From NCBI RefSeq assembly GCF_035989285.1, contig NZ_CP108513.1:10230001-10294000 (forward strand): 64,000 bases of DNA. Reading direction: 5' to 3'. Source of the stretch: Streptomyces sp. NBC_01235 (GTDB lineage: Bacteria; Actinomycetota; Actinomycetes; Streptomycetales; Streptomycetaceae). Numbering within the stretch: the stretch's first letter is position 1; every line of letters starts with the position of its first letter. Below the pieces are notes generated by a model, which saw only the letters and a program-made list of their open reading frames with translations, ran no database searches and was not told where the DNA came from. The translations under genes were made by a program, and so were the position numbers. Of this stretch, positions 9,203-17,522 are shown in pieces.

Positions 9203-9302
9203 GCCTTGAGCATCGCACACGGACGGGGATCCGATCGGGGTCTCGTGACAACGCCCCCGCCAGGCGTGATGTCCGTCGGGACGGCGGAACGGATCGTCCC
9301 GT

Positions 9303-9677
9303 TCAGCGCCCGGAGTTCTGCTCCACGAGGGCCTGGGTGACCGCGCGGACACTGCGGGCGATGTGCTGCAACTGCATGACCTCGGCCGCGTACATCTTGA
9401 TCGTGTGCTCGATGACCGACTCCGGCAGGCCGAGCCGGGGCAGGTCGGCGCGGGCGGTCTGCAGGGCGGTGCGGGCCACTCGGACCTCGTTCTGGACCTG
9501 GATCTGCGCATGGCGGGCGAGCAGTACCGGGTGGCGCAGCAGCGCGGGGTAGCTCGCGTAGCGCGCGGGCACCAGCTCGCGCAGCCACTTGGCCGCCGAG
9601 CGTTCCCAGTCGTAGCTGCCGGGCGTCTTGACCTGGCACGGCCAGTCCGAGCTGATGCGCGTCGTCGTCAGGGTCAT
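9303..9677 (-). CDS. Hypothetical protein, helical, 124 aa
   Basis: The second ATG (9677) is preferred over the one at 9683 because GGAAG sits 8 bases before it. The protein is soluble and mostly helical, with a WERSAAKWLRELV segment early and a long amphipathic helix at the end. It has no Cys motif, membrane segment or recognised domain. Its stop lies 100 bases past the phosphatase start on the same strand, so the two might be cotranscribed, but the gap makes that uncertain. Codon use is normal for the genome. Function unknown. Confidence 0.65.
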   Translation of the reverse strand: MTLTTTRISSDWPCQVKTPGSYDWERSAAKWLRELVPARYASYPALLRHPVLLARHAQIQVQNEVRVARTALQTARADLPRLGLPESVIEHTIKMYAAEVMQLQHIARSVRAVTQALVEQNSGR

Positions 9678-9844
9678 GATCATCGCTTCCGGGTGTGTGG
9701 CGTCGTGACGGTGGTCCGACGGTTCGGGGCGGCCCCGGTCCAGGGGATGACCGGGGCCGCCACGGGCGCTCGCGCAAGCGATGCCCCGAACACCCTGGGC
9801 GCCGACGCGGGTAGGGGACGGCGGCTTCGGGTGCCCGTACAGGA

Positions 9845-9935
9845 GCCCTTGGCGGGCGGTGCGGCCGTGAGCAGTATTTATATATGCCGTCGGCTTTGCA
9901 AGGCGTATGAAAACATTCATGCGTGAATTGCCCGG
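9845..9935. promoter_or_regulatory. AT-rich upstream region with a palindrome
   Basis: In a genome of very high GC this stretch is strikingly AT-rich (TATTTATATATGC at about 9874-9886 and AAAACATTCATG at 9909-9921). It contains the palindrome ATTCATGCGTGAAT at 9915-9928. On the minus strand a TTGCAA-like -35 and the TATATA run lie at plausible spacing for a promoter of the gene starting at 9677. The regulator is not identified. Confidence 0.4.
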
Positions 9936-9983
9936 AATGATCCCTCTGTGTACTTCAGGGGGAGGGGGGTCTCGGAGCGGCGG

Positions 9984-10907
9984 TCACTCACGCAGGAAGA
10001 ACTGGTGCTGCTCGGCGATCTGCTCGTACTCCTCGAGCCTGGCCTGGGTGCGTTCGGGACCGGCGTCCGTCATGGCCTGGAGCAGCGCCGCCGCCATCAC
10101 CCCGGGGGCCGCGTAGGAGTCGAAGACCAGGCGGGACCCGGTGCCGGTGGCGAAGGTCGCGTCGGCCTCGTCGGCCACCGGCCCCAACGCCAGGTCGGTG
10201 ACCAGCGCGACCTTCAGACCGGCGCTGCGCGCGACCCGCACCGCGGTCAGGGTCTCCTGCGCGTGCCGGGGCATCGAGAACGCCAGCACCCAGGTCCCGC
10301 CCGCCTCCCGGGACTGCAGCAGCGCGTCGTAGGCGACGCTGCCGCCCCGGGTCACCAGCCGCACGTCCGGGTGGACCCGGCGGGCGGCGTAGGCGAAGTA
10401 CTCGGCGAGCGAGACGGAGATCCGCAGCCCCAGGATGGTCAGCGGCGTCGACTGCGACAGCTTGCGGCCGACGTCGATGACCCGGTCCGGATCGGCGAAG
10501 TCGCGCCGCAGGTTCTCCAGGTTCTCGATCTCCGCGTCGACCGCCGCCTGAAGCTCGTTGCTCCGGTTCACCTCGGCCGCCGCCGGACCGCCGGCCAGGG
10601 CGCCCAGCGCGATCGACTGGAGCTTCTCCCGCAGCGCGGGATACCCGCTGAAGCCGACCGCCGCGGCGAACCGGGTCACCGAGGGCTGGCTGACCCCGAC
10701 GCGTTCGGCGAGGTCGGTGATCGACAGGAACGCCGCCTCGGTGATGTGCTCGATCAGATACTGGGCGATACGCCGTTGGCCAGGGGACAGATGGGGCCCG
10801 TCGAAGAGCGCCCGGAGCCGGGAGGTCGGGGACACCTCCGTCTCCGGACCGGTTCTGCCCGAGGTGATCGCGGATGCCTGTGCGCGTGCCTGCTGAGGCG
10901 ATGGCAC
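9984..10907 (-). CDS. RpiR/MurR-type regulator (HTH + SIS domain)
   Basis: The product is 307 aa from a GTG at 10907. AGGAGG sits exactly 7 bases upstream, which decides this start over an ATG 36 bases earlier. Residues about 35-110 form the RpiR helix-turn-helix (SITDLAERVGVSQPSVTRF). Residues about 140-280 form a SIS sugar-isomerase fold that binds phosphosugars (ILGLRISVSLAEYFAY, LAFSMPRHAQET). Family members repress or activate sugar or amino-sugar metabolism in response to a phosphosugar. No sugar gene lies adjacent, so its targets are probably elsewhere. Confidence 0.85.
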   Translation of the reverse strand: MPSPQQARAQASAITSGRTGPETEVSPTSRLRALFDGPHLSPGQRRIAQYLIEHITEAAFLSITDLAERVGVSQPSVTRFAAAVGFSGYPALREKLQSIALGALAGGPAAAEVNRSNELQAAVDAEIENLENLRRDFADPDRVIDVGRKLSQSTPLTILGLRISVSLAEYFAYAARRVHPDVRLVTRGGSVAYDALLQSREAGGTWVLAFSMPRHAQETLTAVRVARSAGLKVALVTDLALGPVADEADATFATGTGSRLVFDSYAAPGVMAAALLQAMTDAGPERTQARLEEYEQIAEQHQFFLRE

Positions 10908-11007
10908 CGGTGCGCCTCCTTTGTCTTCCACGAAACTCAACATACTTCAGGGACCCCGCCGGTCAGGGAGGGCGAGGACGCCCTTTCGCACACCCGGTGA
11001 CCGCGGC

Positions 11008-12669
11008 TCATCGCCGGTACAGGGTGATCGAATGCCCGACCTCGTCGACCGGCCGGCTGGAGCGCAGCAGCTCCGCGAGCGGGCCCTTCGCCTTGGCGGC
11101 GGCGGAGTCCGACACGACCAGCAGTCCGTGCACCTCGCTCGCGGGCACCTGCCGCGGATCGGAGGCCTTGATGCCGTAGTAGGCGGGCACCCCGCTGCCC
11201 TTGTACACGAGCCACACCCGCTCGCCGCGGTACCGGCTGTGCAGCCGGTCCGCCAGCCGCCCCAGGTCCTGGCCCCAGTCCACGTTGGAGTCGTGCAGCC
11301 GCAGATGCGTCTTCGCCGGTCCGCCGAACGCCTCGTTGGAGTACGGCAGGTAGTAGGGATACGTCCGCAGCGAGCTGACGGCGACGAACGCCACCAGCGC
11401 CGACGCCACCACCGGCGCCCACCGTATGCGCACCGTGAGGACGCATCCCGCGGCCACGGCCAGGAACATCGGCAGGAACACGGCGTACCGGGTGCCCAGG
11501 TCCCGTGACCCGGTCATGGCCGAGGCCAGCAGCACGGCGGCCGGGACGAGCACGTACGGCGCCGCGGGCCGCAGCCGGCGCACCGCGATCATCGCGACCG
11601 CCCCGGCCGTCCACAGGGCGAGCGTGCCGAGCGGAGTCTTCACGACCAGCGCGGCCGGCAGGTAGTACCACCGCGAGCCGGAGTACACATGGCCGAACAG
11701 GAAGCCCTGCCACGTCTCGTTCTCCAGGCCGAACTGGATCCGCATGCCGTCCCGGTACGCCTCGGGGAAGGGCAGCAGCCGGACGAGGAGCCCGCGCAGG
11801 CCGTGCACCACGGGCACGTGGGCCGACCGCGGATCCCAGCGCAGCAGCGGATCGACCACGAGATAGGCGGCCCAGACGACGGCCACGGCGGTCACCGCCA
11901 CCACGCCCGCCCCCAGCAGGGCCCTGCGCAGGTCGCGGGGCCGCCGGGCCCACATCGACAGCGCGGCCAGGGCCACCAGTACCGGGATCGCGGGCAGCGC
12001 GCTCATCTTCGTGGCGAGGCCCGCGCCGAGAGCGGCCCCGGCGAGCGGCAGGTACAGGCGCGCCCTGCCGCGGCGGGCCCGCCACAGCAACCACGCCGAC
12101 GTCAGCAGGAAGCCCGCCGCGGGGACGTCCAGCGTCGCCAGCGAGCCGTGCGCGACGACGTCGGGGGAGAGGGCGTACAGGGCGAGCGCCGTCAGCGCGG
12201 TGGCGCGGCCGGCCAGGTCGCGGGCGAAGGCGAACACCACCATGCCGAACAGCAGCGTCAGCACGATCACCGGCAGTCGGGCCCACAGCATCAGCCGCCA
12301 GGGGTCGTTGCCGGACTCGTACAACAGGTGCCGGCCCGCCGCCTCCTGGGTGCCGCTGAACGAGGCGTCGACGTGCGGGTCGGCGAAGGCCACGCCGACG
12401 GCGACGACGAGCTTGCCGAGGGGCGGATGCTCCGGGTTGTAGCGCACACGGTGCTCGTGCAGGTAGTCGGCGGCCGTGGCGACGTACACGGGCTCGTCGA
12501 TGGTCGGCGTCTGCCGCACCGCGGAGGTGACCATCGCGACGGCCGTCTGGGCGAGCAGGAGCACCACCAGGAGCGGGACGAGCCACCGTCGGCGGGCCGA
12601 CGGCGAGGGTCGGGCCGGCCCCGCGTCGGAGGCGGGCTCCAGGACCGAGTGCAGTTCGCGCGCCATCAT
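11008..12669 (-). CDS. GT39/ArnT-like polytopic membrane glycosyltransferase
   Basis: The product is 553 aa from tandem ATG codons at 12669/12666. The first transmembrane helix is at about residues 28-46 and is followed by the external loop TPTIDEPVYVA. That acidic loop, with the DE pair, is the catalytic signature of protein-mannosyltransferase and ArnT-like enzymes, which use polyprenyl-phosphate sugars outside the membrane. The pair NPEHPPLGK is also typical. About 10-12 hydrophobic segments and a soluble C-terminal domain (residues about 430-550, with LHDSNVDWGQDLGRL) follow. That C-terminal motif is common in bacterial membrane glycosyltransferases of this family. Acceptor unknown. A haloperoxidase-like gene lies 92 bases upstream on the same strand. 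Confidence 0.8.
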   Translation of the reverse strand: MMARELHSVLEPASDAGPARPSPSARRRWLVPLLVVLLLAQTAVAMVTSAVRQTPTIDEPVYVATAADYLHEHRVRYNPEHPPLGKLVVAVGVAFADPHVDASFSGTQEAAGRHLLYESGNDPWRLMLWARLPVIVLTLLFGMVVFAFARDLAGRATALTALALYALSPDVVAHGSLATLDVPAAGFLLTSAWLLWRARRGRARLYLPLAGAALGAGLATKMSALPAIPVLVALAALSMWARRPRDLRRALLGAGVVAVTAVAVVWAAYLVVDPLLRWDPRSAHVPVVHGLRGLLVRLLPFPEAYRDGMRIQFGLENETWQGFLFGHVYSGSRWYYLPAALVVKTPLGTLALWTAGAVAMIAVRRLRPAAPYVLVPAAVLLASAMTGSRDLGTRYAVFLPMFLAVAAGCVLTVRIRWAPVVASALVAFVAVSSLRTYPYYLPYSNEAFGGPAKTHLRLHDSNVDWGQDLGRLADRLHSRYRGERVWLVYKGSGVPAYYGIKASDPRQVPASEVHGLLVVSDSAAAKAKGPLAELLRSSRPVDEVGHSITLYRR

Positions 12670-12761
12670 CCGCCCTGCGGTGACACCGGCCGGGCGGTGA
12701 CGGGAGCGATCCGGAGCAGCCTCATGGGCCCACTCTGCATCAGCTCCCGCCACCAGGGGCG

Positions 12762-14678
12762 TTACCGCTTCAGGAGTCGTACCGACAGACCGTCTGCCGT
12801 GTACACGGGTACGGCCCGCAGCCGGTCGGAGTTCAGCTCCACGCGGTCGAACTGACCGCGCAGCGCGCAGGCGTCGATCACCGGGACGGTCGTCCCCGCG
12901 GCCGGCGGCTGCTCGGCGTCGAGGCGCAGCGACAGCACCGAGCCCCGGTCGAGCCGGACCCGCCCGGACACGGTGAGGACGGGCCCGTGGTGTCCACGCA
13001 GCGTCAGGTCCAGCACCGCGCCGGACTCCTGGGCCCACGCTCCGCGCACCCGCACCGGCGCGCCCGCGCGCAGCGTGCCGCCGGCCAGCCGCACATCGCC
13101 CTGGCCGAGGGCGCCTGCGTGCCCGGCGACGAGCACGCCCTCCTCCAGCACGGTGCCGCCGTGGTAGCGGTTGTGCCCGGTCAGGGTGAGCGTGCCGGAG
13201 CCGCGCTTGGTCAGACCGCCCTCGCCCTCGATGTCGTTGCGCCAGGCGTCGGCCGCCTGGAAGCCACCCTTGGACGCGTCCAGGGTGACCGTGACGTCGG
13301 AGTCGAAGGCGCCGTAACCGTCTGCCGCCGCGAACAGGTTGAGCCGGCCCCACTGCTCGAAGCCGTCCAGCAGGACGTACCCGGAGGGCAGCGCGGTCGT
13401 GCGCAGCACCTCGCGGCGCTGGGCCGCGGTGAGGTACGGCAGCCGGGTCTCCAGCAGCACCTCGGCGCCCTTGGGCACGGTGAGCGGCTTCTGGCGGCCC
13501 TCCCGCTCGAGGACATAGGTCAGCCGGGGGAGCGCCGCACGCTCGTTGGCTTCGCGGTCGGCGTAGGCGTCGCCGGCGTCCGAGTGGGCGTAGTCGTACA
13601 GGGTGTCGGCCGTCGTGCCGGTCTTTGCCTGGAAGTAGGCGAGGGCCTGGGCGCGGGCCGCGGCCTTCAGCTCGGCGTTGGCCGGGTCGGCGAGCGTGGC
13701 GGCGGCGAGGGCGGTGGCCATGACGCGGCCGCCGATGACGTCCACCGTGGAGTGCATGCCCGAGACGATCCGGGTGTGGCTGAGCTCCAGTGCGCGGGTC
13801 ACCAGCTCCTGGAACCGCTCGGGCACGGCATACGCGAACGCCAGCGACGCCAGGTGGAAGGCGTTGGTGTGGCCGCTGGGGTAGCCGCCGTCGTCGACGG
13901 GGGAGGTGCTGCGCTGACGCAGCAGCTGGGGGGCGACGACCACCTTCGAGTCGTAGACGGGGTAGCCGAGCGCGTCCTTCCTGCCGGTGTCGACGACCTC
14001 GCTGTCCTCGTTCATGCGCCACGGGCGCGGGTACTGGAAGGCGTACTTGCCCGGGTTGCCGGAGGCGTACGGGCCGCGCACCGTGTCGACCAGCTCGGCC
14101 ACCTTGCCGAGCGCGGAGTCGTGTGAGCCGGCGCCGAGCGCGGAACCCGCCGGGGCGCCGGCCGGCACCGCGTCGTCGATCTTGGCGGGCGGGGTGCCGT
14201 CGGGCGCGCCGGTGATCGACGTGACCGCCTTGGCGCCCGCCCTGTACAGGTCGGCCAGCGGACCCAGGCCCGCGATCATCGCGTAGCTCTGGTGCTGGCG
14301 GTCGTAGACGAACGCCTCCTTGGCCTGCGCGTCCGTGCGGGCGGTGGTGATCCGGGCGCAGTAGCGCATGTTGGCGCGCAGCACCTCGGGCCGCAGCGGC
14401 GTTCCGGTGTTCCAGGCGGCACCGGTCTTCCACACCTGCGCGAACCCGCCCAGGACCCGCACCACGGCGTTGGTCTCGGGCGTGAGGTTCGTCATGACGT
14501 TCGTCTTGTAGTCGTCGACGAACGGGAGCGGGGCGGTGGCGGCCTTGGCGTCGGCGGCGGCCAGCCAGGAGACCAGCGTCGGGGCGGCGACCAGGGCCGC
14601 CGAGCCACCGAAGGAGACCTTCAGGAAGCGCCTTCTGTTCACGGCCGAGGGGGAGCTGAGCCCGGCGGGTGACGGCAT
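12762..14678 (-). CDS. Tat-exported PAP2/vanadium haloperoxidase-like protein with beta-strand repeat
   Basis: The product is 638 aa. A twin-arginine signal (NRRRFLKVSFGG, residues about 14-25) begins the protein. The PAP2/haloperoxidase metal-oxoanion site is visible as GGYPSGHTNAF and, later, SGMHSTVDVIGGR, with the essential His, Ser and Arg residues. The C-terminal third (from about residue 475) is a beta-rich region including an autotransporter-associated beta-strand repeat (LTKRGSGTLTLTGHNRYHGGT). The family covers acid phosphatases and vanadium haloperoxidases; the sequence alone does not decide between them, and phosphatase is the safer guess. It probably acts outside the cell. Confidence 0.8.
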   Translation of the reverse strand: MPSPAGLSSPSAVNRRRFLKVSFGGSAALVAAPTLVSWLAAADAKAATAPLPFVDDYKTNVMTNLTPETNAVVRVLGGFAQVWKTGAAWNTGTPLRPEVLRANMRYCARITTARTDAQAKEAFVYDRQHQSYAMIAGLGPLADLYRAGAKAVTSITGAPDGTPPAKIDDAVPAGAPAGSALGAGSHDSALGKVAELVDTVRGPYASGNPGKYAFQYPRPWRMNEDSEVVDTGRKDALGYPVYDSKVVVAPQLLRQRSTSPVDDGGYPSGHTNAFHLASLAFAYAVPERFQELVTRALELSHTRIVSGMHSTVDVIGGRVMATALAAATLADPANAELKAAARAQALAYFQAKTGTTADTLYDYAHSDAGDAYADREANERAALPRLTYVLEREGRQKPLTVPKGAEVLLETRLPYLTAAQRREVLRTTALPSGYVLLDGFEQWGRLNLFAAADGYGAFDSDVTVTLDASKGGFQAADAWRNDIEGEGGLTKRGSGTLTLTGHNRYHGGTVLEEGVLVAGHAGALGQGDVRLAGGTLRAGAPVRVRGAWAQESGAVLDLTLRGHHGPVLTVSGRVRLDRGSVLSLRLDAEQPPAAGTTVPVIDACALRGQFDRVELNSDRLRAVPVYTADGLSVRLLKR

Positions 14679-14870
14679 GTGTGTGCCTCTCTTGAGTTCT
14701 TCGGCCGTGGGGCCAGAGGGAAGAGGTGCGATCGTGTGCGGCTCGTGGGTCTTCTGATGACTTGTGAGCCGGATGACGCGTACGAGCGAAGATCTACGGC
14801 CGGGCTGTGTCTCTTCTGCGATGGCCCGGCGACCGGTGCGTGTCGTGCAGGTGAACGTGAGGCCGGCGGC

Positions 14871-15779
14871 TCACAGAAGCGAACGCGCCAGCGCCACCGC
14901 GCCCTCTACCGGCGGCACGGTGAGCGGCTGCGGCCGGGCCCCCGGCACCGCGTCGGCGAGCGCGGCGGTGAACGCCTCGTAGAGCGCCGGCTGACCGAGC
15001 ACGGTGCCGCCCGCCACGACCACGTCGTCGACCGGGACCCCGCGCGTGGCGAGCCGGGTGACGAGCGCGCCGAGCGCCCGACCGGCCTCGGCGATCACGG
15101 TCTTGGCGAGCGCGGAGTCCTCGGCGGCGGCCGCGAAGACGACGGGGGCGTGCCGTCCCCACTCGGCGGAGACGTCCGTGGCGCTCTCCAGAGCCGCGCC
15201 GAGCGCCGGGACCTCGGGCACGCCGAAGGCGGCGACGAGGCCGTGGGCCAGGGCGTCGGGCGCCTCTCCGCGATCGTGGGCCGCCCATACGGCCCGGGCC
15301 GCCTCGCGGACCAGACCGGCGGCGCCGCCCTCGTCGCCGAGGACCGCGCCCCAGCCGCCCACCTGGACGGGGCCGCCGTCGGGCAGTCTGCCCACCGCCA
15401 CCGAGCCGGTGCCGGCGACCAGGCCGACGCCCTTGTCCAGTCCGGCGGCGGGAACGAGCAACTCGGCGTCGCCCACGATGTGCGTGGGAACGCCGAGAAG
15501 TTCCTGAAGCGCGACACGGATCTGCGCGCACTGCAGGGGGGTCTCGCAGGCGTGCGCCCCCACCGCGAGCGCGACGGGGTGTGCGGCCTCGGGCAGTGCC
15601 TCGTGGACGAGGCCGGCCAGCCAGTGTGCGGCGGCGACCGGGTCGTGCGGCCGCCAGCCGCTGCTGGCGCGGACGTGGTCGGACACGACGTCGTCGCCCG
15701 CGGTTGCGCGCAGATGCGTCTTGGTACCGCCCACGTCGACGCCGACCACGAGGGGGCACGAAGGGGGAGAGTCCTGCAC
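14871..15779 (-). CDS. BadF/BcrA-type sugar kinase (N-acetylglucosamine kinase-like)
   Basis: The product is 302 aa from a GTG at 15779 behind GAGG. The N-terminal phosphate-1 motif is VGVDVGGTKTHL; GTGSVAVG (phosphate-2) and GGWGAVLGDEGG follow, then the adenosine motif VVVAGGTVLG. This is the ASKHA fold of the BadF/BadG family, whose Streptomyces members include N-acetylglucosamine and other amino-sugar kinases. It is transcribed divergently from a ROK repressor, and its promoter overlaps an inverted repeat. An ABC sugar importer lies beyond that repressor. It probably phosphorylates the imported sugar; the identity of that sugar is not fixed by the sequence. Confidence 0.8.
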   Translation of the reverse strand: MQDSPPSCPLVVGVDVGGTKTHLRATAGDDVVSDHVRASSGWRPHDPVAAAHWLAGLVHEALPEAAHPVALAVGAHACETPLQCAQIRVALQELLGVPTHIVGDAELLVPAAGLDKGVGLVAGTGSVAVGRLPDGGPVQVGGWGAVLGDEGGAAGLVREAARAVWAAHDRGEAPDALAHGLVAAFGVPEVPALGAALESATDVSAEWGRHAPVVFAAAAEDSALAKTVIAEAGRALGALVTRLATRGVPVDDVVVAGGTVLGQPALYEAFTAALADAVPGARPQPLTVPPVEGAVALARSLL

Positions 15780-15921
15780 GGATCCTCTTTCGTCGTTGCA
15801 TGGAACTGCGACGGCGGGCGAACCGTGACCGAAGGAAGGCGAGCCTGGATGAACTCTTGAGCGAATTAGGGAAGCCCCGGGACGGGCCTCTGACGAAGCA
15901 CGGCAGGCGTATACCGTGAAG

Positions 15922-15945
15922 TTCGTTAGGAAGTTAACTAACGAA
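15922..15945. promoter_or_regulatory. Inverted repeat, probable ROK repressor operator
   Basis: Perfect 8-bp arms TTCGTTAG (15922-15929) and CTAACGAA (15938-15945) flank 8 bases. The stretch is AT-rich against the genome. It lies between the divergent kinase and ROK genes and overlaps the kinase promoter (15931-15959). Confidence 0.65.
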
Positions 15946-15959
15946 GTACAGTGCGTCAA
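15931..15959 (-). promoter_or_regulatory. Probable sigma-70-type promoter of the sugar kinase gene
   Basis: The minus strand shows TTGACG (15954-15959), a 17-base spacer and TAACTT (15931-15936), close to the principal sigma factor consensus. The inverted repeat covers the -10 and the downstream part of the spacer, so a bound repressor would block it. The rest of the gap (15780-16099) holds no reading frame with coding character. Confidence 0.5.
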
Positions 15960-16099
15960 GAGGAATCGCGCACTCGACCACCGGGAGGCCCGTCCGGGCC
16001 GCCGCGGGGCGGGAACGCGCGACGTCGGAGCATCCCATCGCCGCAGCCCGCCGAGACGATCGGCCGGGCGCGCGGCCCTGTACCCGTGTGGGGGAAACT

Positions 16100-17245
16100 G
16101 TGGAACTCGACGTGGTGGAAGCCCCCCGCCTGACCGAGAGCGCGAGCGCGGTGTTCGCCGTGCTGGCCCAGGCGGGCAGCGCGACCCGGCCGCAGCTCGC
16201 CAGCCTGGCCGGGCTGTCCAAGCCGACGGTGTCCTCCGCCGTGGCGGAACTGGAGGCCGCTCGGCTCGCCGCGCACTCCGGGACCTCCTCCAGCGGCACC
16301 GGCCGCTCGGCCGCCGTCTACTGCCTCGGACCGGCCGCCGGCGCGGTGCTGGCCGTGGATCTCGGCCCGGCGCGCACCCGGGTCAGGGGCTGCGCGCTGG
16401 ACGGCGCCCTGCTCGCCGAGGCCACCGCCTCCCGGATGGACGCCGCCGACGCCGTGCGCGAGGCGCTCGCCGCGCTGCCCGGCGGCGTTCCGCTGCGCTC
16501 CATCGTCGTCGCCGTCGGTGACGTCGCGGCGCGGGACCTGCGGGGCAGCGGCATGCGCCCGGCGACCGAGAAGGCGGGCCCGGTCTTCGACGCCATGGCC
16601 GTCGCGCTGCCGCCGGGCGTGCCCGTCCACCTGGAGAACAACGTCAACTGCGCGGCGCTCGCGGAACTGCACGAGGGCGCCGCCCGGGGCCGCCACACCT
16701 TCGGCTATCTGCGGATCGGCGTCGGCATCGGTCTCGGCATCGTCGTCGGAGGGCAGGTGCTGCGCGGATCGAACGGGGCCGCCGGAGAGCTGGCCAGACT
16801 GCCCTATCCCTGGGACGACGGCCGTGAGCCGCGCCAGGAGGCCCTGGAGGAGTACATCGGCGCCCGCTCCCTGCTGCGCCGGGCCAGGGAGGCCTGGGAG
16901 GTCGCGGACGGGCCGTGCCCGCGCACCACCGAGCGGCTCTTCGCCCTCGCCGGGGAGGGCAGAGCCACGGCCGGCGCGGTCGTCGGCCGCCATGCCGTGG
17001 ACGTGGGCCGTCTCGCCGCCGCCGTGACCGCCGTGCTGGACCCGGGTCTCATCGTGCTCGGGGGCAGCACCGGCGCGGATCCGCAGCTCCTGCCCGGGGT
17101 GCGGGCCGAGCTGGCGCGGCTGAGCTGGCCCACCGAGGTGGTCAGCAGCACGGTCGGGGATTCCGGCACCGTCACGGGCGCCGCACGGCTCGCGGTCGCC
17201 CGGGGAGTCCAAACCGTGACCGAGACCGCGCGGGCCAAGGATTGA
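16100..17245 (+). CDS. ROK family transcriptional repressor
   Basis: The product is 381 aa from a GTG at 16100, chosen because GGGGGA precedes it by 5 bases; another in-frame GTG lies at 16088. A winged helix at about residues 10-65 (RPQLASLAGLSKPTVSSAVAEL) is followed by a ROK sugar-binding domain with VLAVDLGPARTRVRG, HLENNVNCAAL and a GVGIGLGIVVGG phosphate-loop-like segment. ROK repressors release DNA on binding a sugar or phosphosugar. The usual ROK zinc motif (CxCGxxGC) is not visible: the corresponding region reads PYPWDDGREPRQEALE. It is divergent from the kinase and immediately precedes the importer genes, so it is probably the locus regulator. Confidence 0.85.
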   Translation: MELDVVEAPRLTESASAVFAVLAQAGSATRPQLASLAGLSKPTVSSAVAELEAARLAAHSGTSSSGTGRSAAVYCLGPAAGAVLAVDLGPARTRVRGCALDGALLAEATASRMDAADAVREALAALPGGVPLRSIVVAVGDVAARDLRGSGMRPATEKAGPVFDAMAVALPPGVPVHLENNVNCAALAELHEGAARGRHTFGYLRIGVGIGLGIVVGGQVLRGSNGAAGELARLPYPWDDGREPRQEALEEYIGARSLLRRAREAWEVADGPCPRTTERLFALAGEGRATAGAVVGRHAVDVGRLAAAVTAVLDPGLIVLGGSTGADPQLLPGVRAELARLSWPTEVVSSTVGDSGTVTGAARLAVARGVQTVTETARAKD

Positions 17246-17273
17246 CGGCCCGCGACTCGGTCTGCCAATGTCC

Positions 17274-17290
17274 GGACAAGCGCTTTCTAA
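17274..17290. promoter_or_regulatory. LacI-type operator-like palindrome upstream of the sugar importer
   Basis: GACAAGCGCTTTCTAAGTC (17275-17293) contains the AAGCGCTT core typical of LacI-family operators and GAC...GTC outer bases. It lies about 230 bases before the binding-protein gene. No LacI gene is in the window; a remote regulator or the ROK protein could use it. The 277-base gap shows no gene. Confidence 0.35.
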
Positions 17291-17522
17291 GTCGGCCGGG
17301 ACGTCGGCTTGGGGTGAGCGTCCCGCCCGTACTCGACGTACGGCAACCGCGCCAGGGCGTACTTGTGCGGCGACGGCCACAGCGGCCGGGGACCCTCTCC
17401 CGTCAGGATGACGCGGCCGGGCGAGGCCGCGCCCTCGGAAAGCAAACCTTCCTGCAAAATGCACCTGTGCCGCCTCTGTCGGCGCCGTGCTCCGTCCCCT
17501 ACGACGAAACAAGGGATCGAAG

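Noticed and set aside
11008..14433. Extension of the GT39-like gene to a 1141-codon start
   Set aside because: The extra N-terminal 588 codons are a frame-shadow of the haloperoxidase gene; the real start is the ATG pair at 12669/12666 before the first membrane helix.
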